Source: Dromiciops gliroides
Lineage: Eukaryota > Chordata > Mammalia > Microbiotheria > Microbiotheriidae
Assembly (NCBI RefSeq): GCF_019393635.1
Contig: NC_057863.1
Location: 37,798,857 to 37,862,856 of the forward strand
Reading direction: 5' to 3'
Length of the DNA: 64,000 nt
A model generated the notes under the pieces. It did no database searches and was not told the DNA's origin. It saw nothing but the letters and a program-made list of their open reading frames with translations. Positions within the stretch are counted from its first letter, which is position 1, and each line of letters begins with the position of its first letter. The translations under genes were made by a program, and so were the position numbers. This document shows, in pieces, positions 44,110 to 56,405 of the stretch.

Positions 44110-44530
44110 CCATGGCAAATATGTATGTATGAATGCATATACATATATATGCACATATTTGTACACACATATGCGTATATGTGTGCATATGTAGATATAC
44201 ATATACATGCATATACATATATTCTCTCTCTCAAAGATTCATTGTACCTCTCTGCAAGACACTATTTGAGTTTGAATACTTATAATGATTTCAGTCCTTC
44301 ACACACCATGATAGTGACTTATTAGTATTAGGACACAAACAGAATAATTTCCCTCTATTAGGGTTCTCTGAAACACTCTAAAAGCCTTTGTATATGAAAG
44401 AATGTGGATCTGGACAACTGTACCACACACCAGCTAAGGCTAGATGGTTTTCAAGGCCATTTTTTCATAGCTCTAGACAGTACAGGCACATACTCAGTGT
44501 GTATGTATATATGTCTAAATACACACACAT

Positions 44531-44582
<52 letters not shown>

Positions 44583-44700
44583 GAGAAATAAATAAAAGTG
44601 CCTGTGTATACATACACACACAAAGAAAGAGAAAGAAAGAAAAAGAAAGATGAAAACTAGCTAGCTAGTTAGCTAGCTAGCTAGCTAGATAAATAGGTAG
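44110..44700. repeat. Cluster of low-complexity tracts: TATG/CATA, (TA)n(CA)n, (AGCT)n
   Basis: TATG/CATA repeats at 44121-44222, (TA)n then (CA)n at 44521-44582, GAAA tracts at 44624-44650 and AGCT repeats at 44658-44690. No gene is present between them. Confidence 0.9.
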
Positions 44701-44838
44701 ATAAATAGGTAGATAGATGATAGATAGAGATAGAGACTATACAAACAGTGGCAGTAATATAGAATGAAGGTCAGCGTCTTCTCTTTTTGCCAGTGTCATG
44801 AAGATACGTGCACATATGCACACACACAGCCTATAAAC

Positions 44839-44840
<2 letters not shown>

Positions 44841-44920
<80 letters not shown>

Positions 44921-44976
44921 GGATGGATGGATGGATGGATGGATGGATGGATGGATGGATGGATGGATGGATGGAT
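44841..44976. repeat. (GATA)n adjoining (GGAT)n microsatellite
   Basis: About 20 GATA units (44841-44920) pass directly into about 14 GGAT units (44921-44976). Frames through it give repeated SIYL or SIHP peptides with no meaning. Confidence 0.98.
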
Positions 44977-45049
44977 CAATAGATACATACATGCATGCAT
45001 GCATCCAAATATGTATACACGCAGATTTTTTTGCCATGTTGGCAGCAAT

Positions 45050-46595
45050 GTAGAATAAAGGTCATATTTTCCTCTCCCTTGCCAGGGTTATGAAGTACCT
45101 CCTTGAAGCCTCTTAAAATAAGCTTCTAGGAAATTTGGATGGCCAAAGGGCTAACTGTTGATGGCATGATGGGAGTTAAAAGGGCCAATAAAAAGCGGAA
45201 CTTGTGTTCAGCTTCAGCCCAAGAAAGACTCAATAGGAATTCTGTGGACAGTATGAGGTGCATGTAGGAATAAGGAAGGGTAGAAAGGAATTGATTTGCC
45301 CTTCTCCAGCTAGGAGTGAAGGGCTTTCCCTTTGAGTTCTGAGAGGGTCGGGATGTGGTGGCCCAAGTAGAAAAGGTCTGGACAGCCATGCAGTGAGCTC
45401 TTTTGTGTCTTGATCTAATATGGTGACATATTATTTCTAACAGAAGAGTTGTAAGTGTCTTGATCAGTCCTTGAGGTATATTTGACCAGGGAAGTTTCCC
45501 CAAGGTAGTGCACATTCTCTTTTTCCCTTCAGAAAGTAAAGGCTGCAGCTTCAGCAGATGGCAGCAGAAGTGCAGCAGAGATTCAGGAGGCACAGCAGAG
45601 GATGTTAACCTCTCAGCAGATCTTAACTTCAGGGGATGGCAGAAAAGCCCAGAATAGAAACTTCAGGGACACAATTTGGGACTTTAGCAGGTAGACAATA
45701 GATGCAGAGGCTGTGAAATTGGGTGTGATAGCATCAGTGGAGGCAGATCTAGGGGGCTGCAGGAGGTGGATCCATTCAGTAAGTGATGTTTCAGTGGGGA
45801 TGCAGCCCTTTCTTTAGAGGGTGAGTTTTCTGACTAGCTTTTCCTCCTTACTTCTGTAGGAGTTTATAGTTATTTTGCCCCTTTCTACTGGTGAAGGAGG
45901 AATACTGAGAATGATTTTCCACACTCGCTTTCTCTGTTGCTTACTTTGCTATTATGTCCTAGTTAAATGTTTTGCTATTTGACTTCTTGTTCCTGTGCCT
46001 GATCTATTGGAATAGAATGTGCCAAATGGGGCTGCAGCCATATCCACATTGATTGTGATTATTCCCCAAACACCTCACATTGATCATGGAATAGCAAGGA
46101 GTTCAAGTATCAGGTAGACCCTGTAGTGCTGAGTCTCAAAACAATCTTGCAAGGCAGTCACTGCTGGTATTACCGTTACCCTTTTACTTCAATGCTTCAA
46201 AGATCCTTAGTTAATTTATCATCTATCAATGAAGGTCTCTAACCCTTTGCCCTTTGAAAATTGATCTAAATGTGTGTCTGTGACTGTCTAAACAAAATAA
46301 AACACACCATCAAGTGTCAGCTAAACTTTTTTAATGAGCCTCTCCTAACTTTATTGTATTAACCCCCGGGCAGCAGGTCCTCAGTCCAGTCACTGGGTTG
46401 GTTCATGAAACTTCTAGCTTACAGAGGGGCCAAACAAAGGCCTCCCAAGTTTTTTTCCTTTATTTTTTCTTCATTTGTTCCTTTTTTCCCTTTTTCTTCA
46501 CTTGTTCTTCATTCCTGCCATTCTGTCAAAAAAAAAAATCAGGCACTTGTATGCCATAACCTTTAAGAACCTTGGTATTCTTTATGTCATGATGA
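45050..46595. other. Unassigned sequence
   Basis: No gene is recognised. A CAGCAG-rich patch lies at 45548-45625. A 155-codon frame on the minus strand (45126-45593) has no family signature. Confidence 0.45.
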
Positions 46596-46599
46596 GTCA

Positions 46600-46780
46600 C
46601 AGGGTGAAGATTGTAGTGACAGCTCCATTTTACAGATGGGTATTGTATTAAACCCAAAATGTCAGAGATAACACGTGGCTTGCCCAGGGCTACCAAGGAG
46701 AGGCATTTGGGACTGAAACCAGGTCTCCTGACTCTAAACCTAGTTTCTTTCTACTATACAACATGCTGCCATTGAGCCAG
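46600..46780 (-). repeat. MIR-like SINE, minus strand
   Basis: CTCCATTTTACAGATGGGTA, GTGGCTTGCCCAGGGCTACC and ACCAGGTCTCCTGACTC follow reverse MIR order. 46781-47190 is unassigned AT-rich DNA. Confidence 0.65.
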
Positions 46781-47194
46781 AGTTATGTTGGTTTGGGGAC
46801 TGCACGATGTAAATATATTCTTAATCTGCTTTGACTACAACTCTAAATTGCATTTCAGTTATGAACTTGGAGTCACCGAGGATTCATTTTCCTTTTGAAG
46901 GTTAAAATTGTTCCTATAGGCTGTGTTAAATTTTATTAATTTTTAAGGATAAAAGTGGTAATATACACTTGTTTATAAAATTTAATTGAACAATAAATCC
47001 TCTGTGCTCACAACACATATAAGAAATAGCATTCTTCAGCCTCAGAGCTGAATTATATCATTAAAAAAGCTTTGAACTAAGTAAGGGCAGATTCATAGGC
47101 TCTTTCTATGCAAACCAAAATTAAATCAAGGTTGGGTCTTTTTTAGACTGAAAATTTGATCAACATAGGTCCCACACAGGAGATAGGGTACCAT

Positions 47195-47290
47195 AGAAAG
47201 AATCCTGGCCTGGGAATAAGGAAACCTGGCTTCTATATCTTCTCCCTTGATCTGCTCTGTCACTAATGACACATCTGACTCTAGGGAGAA
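47195..47290 (+). repeat. MIR-like SINE head, plus strand
   Basis: CCATAGAAAGAATCCTGGCC and GGAAACCTGGCTTCTATATC resemble the MIR head. Confidence 0.5.
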
Positions 47291-47329
47291 TTAAGAGGGC
47301 ATTCTGTGGTCACAGTGGGGAAAAAAAAA

Positions 47330-47740
47330 AACATCTACCAGGACCATATAAGAACCAAACCATCAAATCTTTACTAGTTTAACAATTATCTCTGAACTTA
47401 CTGCCCCAGAACAAGATTCACTGTATTGTTCCCTCCTGGTTCAAGGGGTACCCTTGAAGGAGTAAGAGTAACTTTCTATAATGTAATCAGCTTGAACCCT
47501 AGTTCTGGCATGTTCCCATTACTGTTAGCCACCAATGACTAACACCCAGTTTCATTTAGCTAATCATCAGTTAGCTTTTACAAAAGAATATTTATTGTGA
47601 TGATATAGCAAGAACAAAAGTTATAAACTTTTTCCTGTGTACACTCAAGTTCACATGGGAATTGTATTAGTACAGCACATCATGAATTTCATAAAGACTG
47701 GGCTCATCGACCAGTCCACCCCATTAAATTAGATCACTTA
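47330..47740 (-). repeat. Unassigned interspersed repeat, copy 1 (probably LTR-derived, minus strand)
   Basis: It shares TAATCAGCTTGAACCCTAGT, TTCTGGCATGTTCCCATTAC and a TATTTATTGTGATGATATAG region with 58760-59210. On the minus strand an AATAAATATTC signal lies near 47586-47596. The shared pieces and order show that this is a dispersed repeat. Confidence 0.5.
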
Positions 47741-47744
47741 GAAG

Positions 47745-48000
47745 CAGTGACAGGGCACTGGGCCTGAAGTCAGGAAGACCTGAGTTCAAATGTGACCTCA
47801 GACACTTACTAGTTATGTGACCCTGGGCAAGTCACTTCGCCTCTGCTTCCCTCAGTTTACTAAACTATAAAATGGGGCTAATAATAGCACCTACCTCCCA
47901 GGAATATCATGAAGGTTAAATGAGATAATAATTGTAAAGTGCTTAGCATAGTACCTGGCCCACAGTAAGTGCTATATGAATGCTTCCTTCCTTCCCTACC
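47745..48000 (+). repeat. Near full-length MIR/THER1-type SINE, plus strand
   Basis: Head GGGCACTGGGCCTGAAGTCA and GAGTTCAAATG, core AAACTATAAAATGGGGCTAA and tail CACAGTAAGTGCTATATGAA. Confidence 0.85.
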
Positions 48001-49060
48001 TTCCATCTTATATTATATGATTTATATGATTTTGAGATTCCTTTCCACATGGTACTGGGGAGTTTAAAAAGACAATATTCAAGCTCCTTTGGGACCCAAG
48101 AGGACTGCTCTAGATGGGGAATATGAACATTATTTTCAAAACATAGCTTTGCCAATTTGCTGATGTTGGCAAACTTTTTTTAAACAAGGGTGTTTTAATT
48201 AAATACAGAACATGGTATTTGACCTAAACCATGAAGGGAATCAGGAATTCCAAGAAGGGGTAGGTGATGGAAAATTTTAATAAAGCAGCAAACACTTAGA
48301 AGAATAAAATGGTGGAGCTGGAACACAAAAATGTAGAGATATGTCAAAAAAAGAGGAAAATTGAAAGAACGCATGATGTTTTTTATAATCCAAACCCTCT
48401 GACCTTTATGACTGGGCTTAGAAAGACAATCTAAGACCTCCTTGCTGACCTCATGGAACAACAAGGAGCCTGCATAACATGTTTGATGAAATCATATAAG
48501 AAAATTTCCTGAAAGTATGCGGATTAGAGGTCAAAATTTAATCAGCAGAATCTACAAGACAGCCATAGAAAGAGCCTCAAGTTTACTTCACCTGAATATT
48601 TGTTCAATGAACTCCAGAACTTTAGGTTCAAAGAGATTATCTCATAAACTGAGAGTAGGCAGCATTTCACGTATAAAATATTGGTTTAAGTAATTCTTGT
48701 CTATTGATCAATGGTGAGGAATAGAATGAAAGGCAGAGTATGGCAGATTAAAAAGTGAAGGAACATGATTGATATTTTTCCTTTTCAGAATACCCGATAT
48801 GAACATTTATTTGAAATAGAAACTCAGCAGAAAAACACACACACACAGACACCAAGAAAAAAAAAAAAGGAAAAGCAAGTCTACCTTGCATGGAAAAAAG
48901 ACCACCAGGTAAATGATTTATTGCTTACATCCTCCAAGAAGGAGACCAGACAATTATCCCTTACAAAACCCATTGTATGTAATTGCAACTGAGTGAACAA
49001 AGGAAGATGTATACAAAAGTTACAAAATTCTGAAGATGCACAGGTAAAAATCAATATTGA
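48001..49060. other. Unassigned sequence
   Basis: No gene or clear repeat, apart from a CA/A-rich patch at 48834-48872. Confidence 0.5.
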
Positions 49061-49197
49061 ACTCGAGGAACTTATAGTCTAATAAAAGAGCTATATACAT
49101 ATAAGTAAATATATGTATATGTGCATATGTGTGTGTACATGTGTATGATATGTAAAAGGAATAGAAGGCAATACTGACAGTTAGGGTACTACAGTTG

Positions 49198-49430
49198 GCA
49201 GGCAGCTAGGTGGCATAGAGCTCCAGGTCTAGTGTCAGGAAGACTGAAGTTCAAATCCAGCATCAGACACTTACAAGTATTACCCTGGGCAAGTCACTTA
49301 ACCCTGTCTGCCTCAGTTTCTTCACCTGTAAAATGAACTGGAAAAGTAAGTGGCAAACCACTCAAGTATCTTGGCCAAGAAAACCCCAATGGGTTCACAA
49401 AGAGGACTGAACAACAACAGTAACAACATA
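49198..49430 (+). repeat. Long SINE (AAGAAAACCCC-tail type), plus strand
   Basis: GGCAGCTAGGTGGCATAGAG, ACCCTGGGCAAGTCACTTAA, GCAAACCACTCAAGTATCTT, AAGAAAACCCCAATGGGTTC and CAACAACAGTAACAAC are in family order. A piece of the long dispersed repeat precedes it at about 49060-49100. Confidence 0.88.
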
Positions 49431-49790
49431 ATGATTTAATCCCATGAAAGTTGTTCAGACAAAAGTATCACAAAAGAAAGAGGGATAAAGTGACTAAATA
49501 ATTCTTAAAATTAGCATGCCTTGGGGAAAAGTCATTTAAACAAAGAAGTGAGGAGACAGTGGAAACTGGGGGACTTATAAGCAATGTTCTCTGAGCTGGG
49601 CAAGGAAAGTATAAACAAGATTATATCATTAAAAGGAGACTTAAGATATCTGGGGCCAGGCTGGGCAAGGGAGAAGAAAGAGTCTATGTTAGGGTGGATG
49701 TGACGATTGTGTGACTTTAAATAAGGCTAGGGCAAGTATCTCTACTTTCCCTCAAAAAGGGATATGATATTTCAAGCAGTACCTGGTGTT

Positions 49791-49793
<3 letters not shown>
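49431..49793. other. Unassigned sequence, perhaps dispersed-repeat derived
   Basis: ATGTTCTCTGAGCTGGGCAA and GGCTAGGGCAAGTATCTCTA resemble the middle of the long dispersed repeat. The similarity is weak. Confidence 0.35.

Positions 49794-49826
<33 letters not shown>
49794..49826. repeat. (GT)n microsatellite
   Basis: About 16 GT units. Confidence 0.97.
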
Positions 49827-49828
<2 letters not shown>

Positions 49829-49904
49829 ACACCACATATACTCATATATAAACCATATATATTTAATAGATAAGAGAAAACAAAAACAGTAGATGCCTTA
49901 GGAT

Positions 49905-50075
49905 TATAAGATTATAGATTTCATAGCTTCAAGGGACCTTAGAGGCAATCTAATTCATTTCACTCACTGTGCAGAAATTGATGCTTGGGGAACTTAAGTG
50001 ACTGGCTGAAGATCACATATGAAATGGCCAAGGCAGGATTTGAACCCTGTCCTCTAACACCAAATCCAGAAATCT
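49905..50075 (-). repeat. MIR/L3-type repeat, minus strand
   Basis: TTCAAGGGACCTTAGAGGCA, GGAACTTAAGTGACTGGCTG and GGATTTGAACCCTGTCCTC resemble a common old mammalian repeat. 50076-50535 is unassigned. Confidence 0.6.
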
Positions 50076-50535
50076 AATATTTTGTTGTCATTTTTATTTC
50101 CCAAAAAGTAGAAAAGAAAAAAAAAAGATTTTTTTTTTTGATTGGGTGTCAGGGATAGTAGGAGGGAGTTAGTTTTGACTCTTAGCATGATGAGAATAGG
50201 GAGTTCTGTGGGAGGTTACAAAAAGAAGTGGAGGATTTTATTCCATGATGATTCACCTTCCACTTTTAGTGGATGACAGTAGCCTCAGGACTCCTGACCT
50301 GGTCTGGGTCCATTTTCCTCTTGGATGGCTTTGCTGACTATATGACCACAAGCAGGGCCTGGGGCCACTTCCTCTCCTATAAAGGGGGTGCTAATTTAAT
50401 GCTTCTGTATGGGCCTGCCAGGCTGTGCTTCAAGCAAAGTGTTTTGTGACCTGTTTGTATAAAGCACCACAGACGGAAGTTAGTGTCTGGTTAAAACCTT
50501 CTTTGATGGTAACTCTACAACAGGTCATAAAATCA

Positions 50536-50720
50536 TAGATTTAGGGACGTACGGGCCTTCAGTTTATGCCTCCTCCTTTTACAGGTAATGAAATAGCCAC
50601 TAAGAGGATTAGGTGACTTGACCAGGGTCACACAGCAAATTAATAGTTGAGGTGGGATTTGAGCCTAGGTTTATTTAGATTTGAAATCTAATGCCCTATC
50701 CTCTCTGCTATACTTCTTCT
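50536..50720 (-). repeat. MIR/L3-type repeat, minus strand
   Basis: CTTTTACAGGTAATGAAATA, GGTGACTTGACCAGGGTCAC and GGATTTGAGCCTAGGTTTAT are in the same order as other copies. Confidence 0.65.
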
Positions 50721-50739
50721 CTAATGGTTTTAAATTTTT

Positions 50740-50886
50740 AATACTTTTTTTTGACAGAGGAAGCAACCGAAGTTAATTGACTTATCCAGGTTCACACAGC
50801 TAGTAAATGTCTGAAGCCAAATTTGAACTCAGGTCCTCCTGATTCCAGGATAGGTACTCTATTTACTGTGACACCTAGCCACCCCT
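50740..50886 (-). repeat. WSINE1-like SINE, minus strand
   Basis: AATTGACTTATCCAGGTTCA, TGAACTCAGGTCCTCCTGAT and GTGACACCTAGCCACCCC. TAATGGTTTTAAA before and TAATGACTTTTAAA after look like the target duplication. It is older than most copies here. Confidence 0.85.
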
Positions 50887-51875
50887 CTAATGACTTTTAA
50901 ATAAGGTTCAGTGATCTATTATCACCATCAGAAAGTACCAAGTATCAGATGAGGGACAGAGGCATGCTTTCTTCTTCCAAGTTAGATGAACTCTGTGTAA
51001 AATCTCCACTCCTTAAATTAATATTTTTTTTCTTCCTACATTAAGAGCCTTTCTAAACCATATACCTAGGAACACTTGTAATTAAAATGTTAAGTAAAAT
51101 GACACGGGAAAGGAGGGGTCTTTTGATGACTAAATCTATGGTAACTGCACTATTGAAATTAATTAATACCAAATCATTATCTTTATATGGCAGGCAGATG
51201 GCGGGGTTATGGTATTTGTGAACTCTGCCTACTTTTTTATCTACGGATCAAGAACTGTTGGTTTATAAATTGAGAAACTAAGGTCTCACGCTTCTGGCAG
51301 CAGATTGGCTCTGTAATTATCTTTGTAATGGTTCTCCATTATTATTCTGTGTAGGTCTCCTTCCCACAGTCATCAGGTCGGGACATCCCTAGGGATCCAG
51401 ATATGGGCCACTTTTATTTTTTGTTCCTCCAGTAAAGGGCTGGCCATCTGTAGGGGGGTCAAGTTCATTGTTAACTGTTCTGAAGCCTCTGGTGCATTGG
51501 GGGAGAAACTGACACTTTTGTGAGATTCTCAACTCAATTTGGATAAGATTACATCTGATTTTTTTTTAAAAAGGAAAACCTCTAAAAATTGTTCAATATA
51601 CCCGCTCTCCTTACAAGACATTCAACTTCTGGAATTTCATGTTACACCAGATTTCCTGTTTGTCACTTTGCTTGTGCTGTGATGTGCCTAAACTGTAAAT
51701 TGTGGATAAGAGAATTTTTTATTCTGATTCTAATGGAAATCTATAGACCCACACCTTTGCAGAGAGGCAGCGGATTGTTATGTAGGTCAACCTGCAAAGT
51801 AGTCTGGCCTCAAATCAGACAATAATTAGCTGTTTACCTTTGAACAAGTCACTGAACTGCTTTGTGCTTCTTTGT
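50887..51875. other. Unassigned sequence
   Basis: No gene is recognised. A weak MIR-like end lies at about 51800-51870 (TAGCTGTTTACCTTTGAACA). Confidence 0.5.
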
Positions 51876-51879
51876 CCTT

Positions 51880-52080
51880 TTATACATTTAAATACCTACT
51901 ATGTGCAGGGCATGGTGGTAGAGCCTGTGGTAGATAATACTGGCTTTAAAAACAAAAAACAATAAAACAAAAAAACCTCTCACAGGGCCATTATTTATTA
52001 AGCACTGATCATCTGCAATTAATCAATCAGCAAATACTGTTGTAGGCACCAATTAGTCAAAAGTGTGCTTGTTAGTCCTT
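51880..52080 (+). repeat. Pieces of the long dispersed repeat
   Basis: TACCTACTATGTGCAGGGCA and, further on, AATCAATCAGCAAATACTGT match its start twice, with an A-rich patch between. 52081-52255 is unassigned. Confidence 0.5.
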
Positions 52081-52255
52081 GCCCTCAAAGAATTTACATA
52101 GCACTGGCTCTGGATCCAAGGCTCTAGAATGCAATGAAAAAAGTTTCTGGTCCTCAAGGTTTAGTAGGGGGAATGAGGTGTGTATACAGGTCTCTGTTGA
52201 TACATGTATGTATATGTATACATGCACACATGTGTGTATGTACATTTGTATGTTT

Positions 52256-52392
52256 GGTTTTTTTTTTAGTGAGGCAATTGGGGTTAAGTGACTTGCCCAG
52301 GGTCACACAGCTAGTAAGTGTCAAGTGTCTGAGGCCCGATTTGAACTCAGGTACTCCTGACTGCAGGGCCGGTGCTCTATCTACTGTGCCAC
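52256..52392 (-). repeat. WSINE1-like SINE, minus strand
   Basis: A poly-T tail complement, GTGAGGCAATTGGGGTTAAG, GGTCACACAGCTAGTAAGTG and CTCTATCTACTGTGCCACC. TTTGTATG flanks both sides. Confidence 0.93.
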
Positions 52393-53005
52393 CTTTGTAT
52401 GCATTTTGGAAGGAAAAGGCACTAGCTTAAGAGGGTGGGATCAGGAAAGACTTCAAGTGGAATGTGGCCCTTTAAATGACTTGGCAGAAACAAGGGATTT
52501 TAGGAATCACTGTTGTAGTCCAATTGCATTTGTAAAATAACTGCAACTTCTTATGGATTTTGGAAAGTTCCTGCTGTCATATGAGGCAAAGTTTTTCTTT
52601 TTCTTTGCATATTTGTTTTGCTTCCTTGAAGACAAGCTTAACTTTGTACTTTTATGAATGCATCATGTAAGTAGCGAGCCGGTTGTTCTACTCTACAATA
52701 CAAAGATTTTATTCTCTTTGAGTTCTTCATGCTTTTTGAGTTGTTCCCCTTGAAGGCTGCAGGAAGCGGAGAGGAATTTTTTCATTCGTGATGGTTCGGT
52801 GGCACCAAAGGCCTATTTGTCTCATCTCTGTTCCTCTTCCTAGGGCCTTGACAGAGAACCCCTTTCAGAGACTCACCATCCTTTGATTGGGTGCCTATTT
52901 CTCAGACTGGAGATGTGTGATCAGGAAAGATGCATCACTGAAAAGATGAACCTCTACAGTCCTATAGACCTGAGTGTTCTAGAGCATGGAAGGGATTTTC
53001 CCTCA
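52393..53005. other. Unassigned sequence
   Basis: No gene or clear repeat beyond a dispersed-repeat-like patch at 52410-52510. Confidence 0.45.
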
Positions 53006-53009
53006 TATT

Positions 53010-53165
53010 ACAGAATCCTAGAACCCTAGAAATCATCCAGGCTGATCTCTTCACCTTACAGGTGAGACAGAAAGGGGAATAGCGATTTGGCTTAAGTCAA
53101 AGGTAGGAAGTAGCTGAACCAGGTTTTGAACCCAATTATTCCGACTTCAAATTCTTTGTTTCCCT
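53010..53165 (-). repeat. MIR/L3-type repeat, minus strand
   Basis: AATCCTAGAACCCTAGAAAT, CACCTTACAGGTGAGACAGA and GGTTTTGAACCCAATTATTC. A second similar copy lies at about 53330-53440. Confidence 0.6.
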
Positions 53166-53459
53166 CTACCCCATACTACTTGTTTCCTAGTGGCTGGTTA
53201 AATATATAAACTCATTGTTCATTGGAAAATTGTTACCTGACAACCCTGCACATGAACTTAGGGATTATTGTTCAAAGAATTCACTTGGAATTATGGGTTC
53301 TCGAACTAGAATAAAACTCCACATCTTCATTTTCATTTTATTGATCAGGAACCTTAACCCAGGGAGGTGAATGAACTTGTCCAAGGAGCAAAGAGAGGAT
53401 TGGAACTTGCATCCCAGCATTGCAGACCTTCCTACTTCAGTGGCTTGCTAGTTTAACCC

Positions 53460-53810
53460 ATAGCTGAACAAGATCTTTTCTCAAGGCTTATAGTGAACCT
53501 CTTAAGGAAGCCCTTTCCATGTTTGGACAGCTGTCATTGGGAAAGCAGGCTTTCCTTACATCAAGGCGAAATATTTCTCTCCAAAATTTCTACCTTGTTC
53601 CACCCCCTGGGATAAAGCAAGATGATTCTTGTACATGACAGCCCTTCAGAAGACATTGATCATCTCTATCCTGAGTGTTCTCTCCTCCAGACTGTTCCTT
53701 TAAACAATACTCACAGGGCATGAACTTGAGAACCTTCACCAGCCTAAGCTACCTCCTCTGGAACTTCTCCAGACTATCAGGGCTCATTCTAATATGCAGT
53801 GGTGCCTAGG
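53460..53810 (-). repeat. CR1/L3-type LINE 3' fragment, minus strand
   Basis: TCATCTCTATCCTGAGTGTT, GGGCATGAACTTGAGAACCT, CACCAGCCTAAGCTACCTCC and TGGAACTTCTCCAGACTATC are reversed CR1/L3 motifs in order. Confidence 0.8.
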
Positions 53811-54640
53811 AATTAGTCACAATTCTAATACTCTGACTCCAGATGCCAGCTGGCTTTTCCTAGAGGCCACTATGCAACCTCTACATCAATGGCAAACTAT
53901 CCAAGATGGAGACAGCATTAAATACACTGACTTTTACTTGTTTAGCTCTTCATTAGCATATAAAAGTAAGAAAGTAATTCTTATTGTGCTTGGAAAAAAA
54001 GCTTTCTTATTCAACAGCAGAGCAATTGAATCTCTGACCTCAGTATTACCATTAATCACATCTCCATGGTGAGAAAATCCTGATGGATCTATAGGGACAA
54101 AGAACATAGCTCTATTTCTATATTCACATTCAGACAATCTATCCAAATGGAATGAAGTAGCTGAAGGTGGATATTTATTGTTTCTGAAATTTGTTTTTTA
54201 CCTTTATGTTCACGATATGATTCATTATGTCGAGACAAAAATTGAAATGCTGCACACTTTAAAATGTTCACTTCATTCCTCCCTCTAAATTATGTCATTA
54301 GATGTCATTAGTGTTTCATAAACCTGAGGAAGAGAAATTGTAGTGACATTTCTTCCCCTCTGTCCCCCATGCTTGAATACTGATTCCATAATTGATTTAA
54401 AAAAAAATATAAAATTAGCATGTAAATTATGTCATATGAACTTGGAAGGAAAACAATAACAATATTGCTATGGAGAAAATATTGTTAATTATGGACATGT
54501 TAATAAGGAAACCATTATCATCTATTTTTATTAATAATAATTCCTTGTGTTTGCTATAGAAGCATCCATCATAATTAACTTGACTTGTAATCATTTATTG
54601 CTCTCTGTTGCTCATCACCTAAAGGATATTCAGTATTATG
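53811..54640. other. Unassigned AT-rich sequence
   Basis: No gene is recognised. 54280-54560 has no repeat signature and several TAAT/ATTA cores, so it is a candidate conserved non-coding segment only by elimination. Confidence 0.4.
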
Positions 54641-54645
54641 ATTTT

Positions 54646-54786
54646 TTTTTACAGGGTAATGGGGGTTTAGTGACTTGCCCAGGGACACACAGCTAGTAAG
54701 TGTCAAGTATCTGAGGCCGGCTTTGAACTCAGGTACTCCTGAATCCAGGGCCAGTGCTTTATCCACTGTACCACCTAGCTGCCCCC
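54646..54786 (-). repeat. WSINE1-like SINE, minus strand
   Basis: Poly-T, TAATGGGGGTTTAGTGACTT, TGAACTCAGGTACTCCTGAA and TACCACCTAGCTGCCCCC. ATGATT flanks both ends. Confidence 0.92.
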
Positions 54787-54894
54787 ATGATTCCTTTTTG
54801 CTTCCATTAGTCTTCCAGTTTTGAAAGAGACAGTACCCCTGTCTCATAGAATTTTAGAGTTTAAAATTACTTCGGTGGCCTTATAGTCTTATGC

Positions 54895-55020
54895 ATACAC
54901 AAAATGAATAAATGATTACCATATGTCAGGCACTATGCTAGGGGCTGTGTATAAAATACAAGCAAGCAAGACAGTCATTGCTCTTAAGGAGCTCATATTC
55001 TAATGGGGAAAGACAGGACT
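54895..55020 (+). repeat. Long dispersed repeat, 5' part
   Basis: ACCATATGTCAGGCACTATG, AAGACAGTCATTGCTCTTAA and GGAGCTCATATTCTAATGGG match the family start. Confidence 0.7.
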
Positions 55021-55026
55021 AAGAGC

Positions 55027-55050
55027 TAGAGTGAGAGAGAGAGTGAGAGT

Positions 55051-55112
<62 letters not shown>

Positions 55113-55142
55113 AAAAGAGAGAGAGACAGAGAGACAGAGAGA
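55027..55142. repeat. (GA)n microsatellite
   Basis: Nearly continuous GA repeats with a few interruptions. The SLSLSL frame on the minus strand is an artefact. Confidence 0.97.
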
Positions 55143-55309
55143 CAGAGTCAGGCAGCGAGGTTTGGAAATAGTCAGAAAGTGATTCTGGGCAAGATTTAGT
55201 GAATACTCACTTATTGGATCCCAGCATCCCAGAGAAATGGTTTCATTTGGGTGGGAGGAGAATGAGTGCAGAAAGGTCACTACTGCAACCTCACTGACAA
55301 GTTATGAGT

Positions 55310-55450
55310 CATCCTTTGCTTGAAGACCTCTAATGAGGAGAAACTCATTACCTCAAGGCACCTCATTCTACTTTTGGATAGCTCTCATTGTTAGAAAGTG
55401 TCTCCCATCCATTAACAGGTCTACATTTGTCTAGAGGACCACTCTTTGCT
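55310..55450 (-). repeat. CR1/L3-type fragment, minus strand
   Basis: GAAACTCATTACCTCAAGGC and GGATAGCTCTCATTGTTAGA are typical reversed L3/CR1 3' motifs. Confidence 0.65.
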
Positions 55451-55574
55451 CCCCTCATTATCTATCTCATGGTATCCTCACAGCCTGGACTCTATACCTC
55501 TCTATCTACGGCACTGCACAGGACAGGCGACCTGCCTCTGTGATTCCCCTTCCATCTTCCCTTTACATATTGTC

Positions 55575-55682
55575 TTTCCCTATTAGAATGTAAAGTCTCT
55601 GAGTGTGGGCACCATCTTATTTGGTTGTATTTGCATTGTATTTGCCAGTTCCTGGCACTTAGTAAGCACTTATAAATATACT
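55575..55682 (+). repeat. L2 LINE 3' end, plus strand
   Basis: CTATTAGAATGTAAAGTCTC and CCTGGCACTTAGTAAGCACT are L2 terminus motifs. The large TATC array begins right after it. Confidence 0.8.
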
Positions 55683-56102
<420 letters not shown>

Positions 56103-56279
56103 CTAACGTCTAGTTCACATCGCTCCATCTTTTCTACAAGAATGAGATATTTTATCACTTTGCTGAAATCTAGGGCAACTATATCTACTGTATTCTCTGT
56201 CACCTAGGAAATGAAGTTTATCTGGCAGGACTTATTCTTAATTAAAGCATTCTAGCTCTTTTTTTTTTTTTTTTGGATC

Positions 56280-56405
56280 AGGTTCCTTCACTAGAATGTA
56301 CCTCTTTAAGGACAGAGATTTTCTTGCTTGCTTGTATTTTGTACATAGGACTTAGCATAGTGCCTGAGATATGACAGGTATTTAATAAATCCTTTTCTCC
56401 TTCAT
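56280..56405 (+). repeat. L2 LINE 3' end, plus strand
   Basis: CACTAGAATGTACCTCTTTA, GACTTAGCATAGTGCCTGAG and GGTATTTAATAAATCC. Confidence 0.8.

Noticed and set aside
44841-44976. Regular short repeats that could suggest a CRISPR-like array
   Set aside because: The units are 4 bp in direct contact without spacers, which is a tetranucleotide microsatellite. The genome is also vertebrate.
45126-45593. A 155-codon minus-strand frame
   Set aside because: No recognisable domain, no promoter or homologous context, and repeat-like purine-rich sequence. It is treated as chance.
6690-54847. A recurrent peptide like RQLGLSDLPRV in many short minus- and plus-strand frames
   Set aside because: It is the antisense translation of the WSINE1-like SINE. 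It recurs because the SINE recurs, not because of a gene family.
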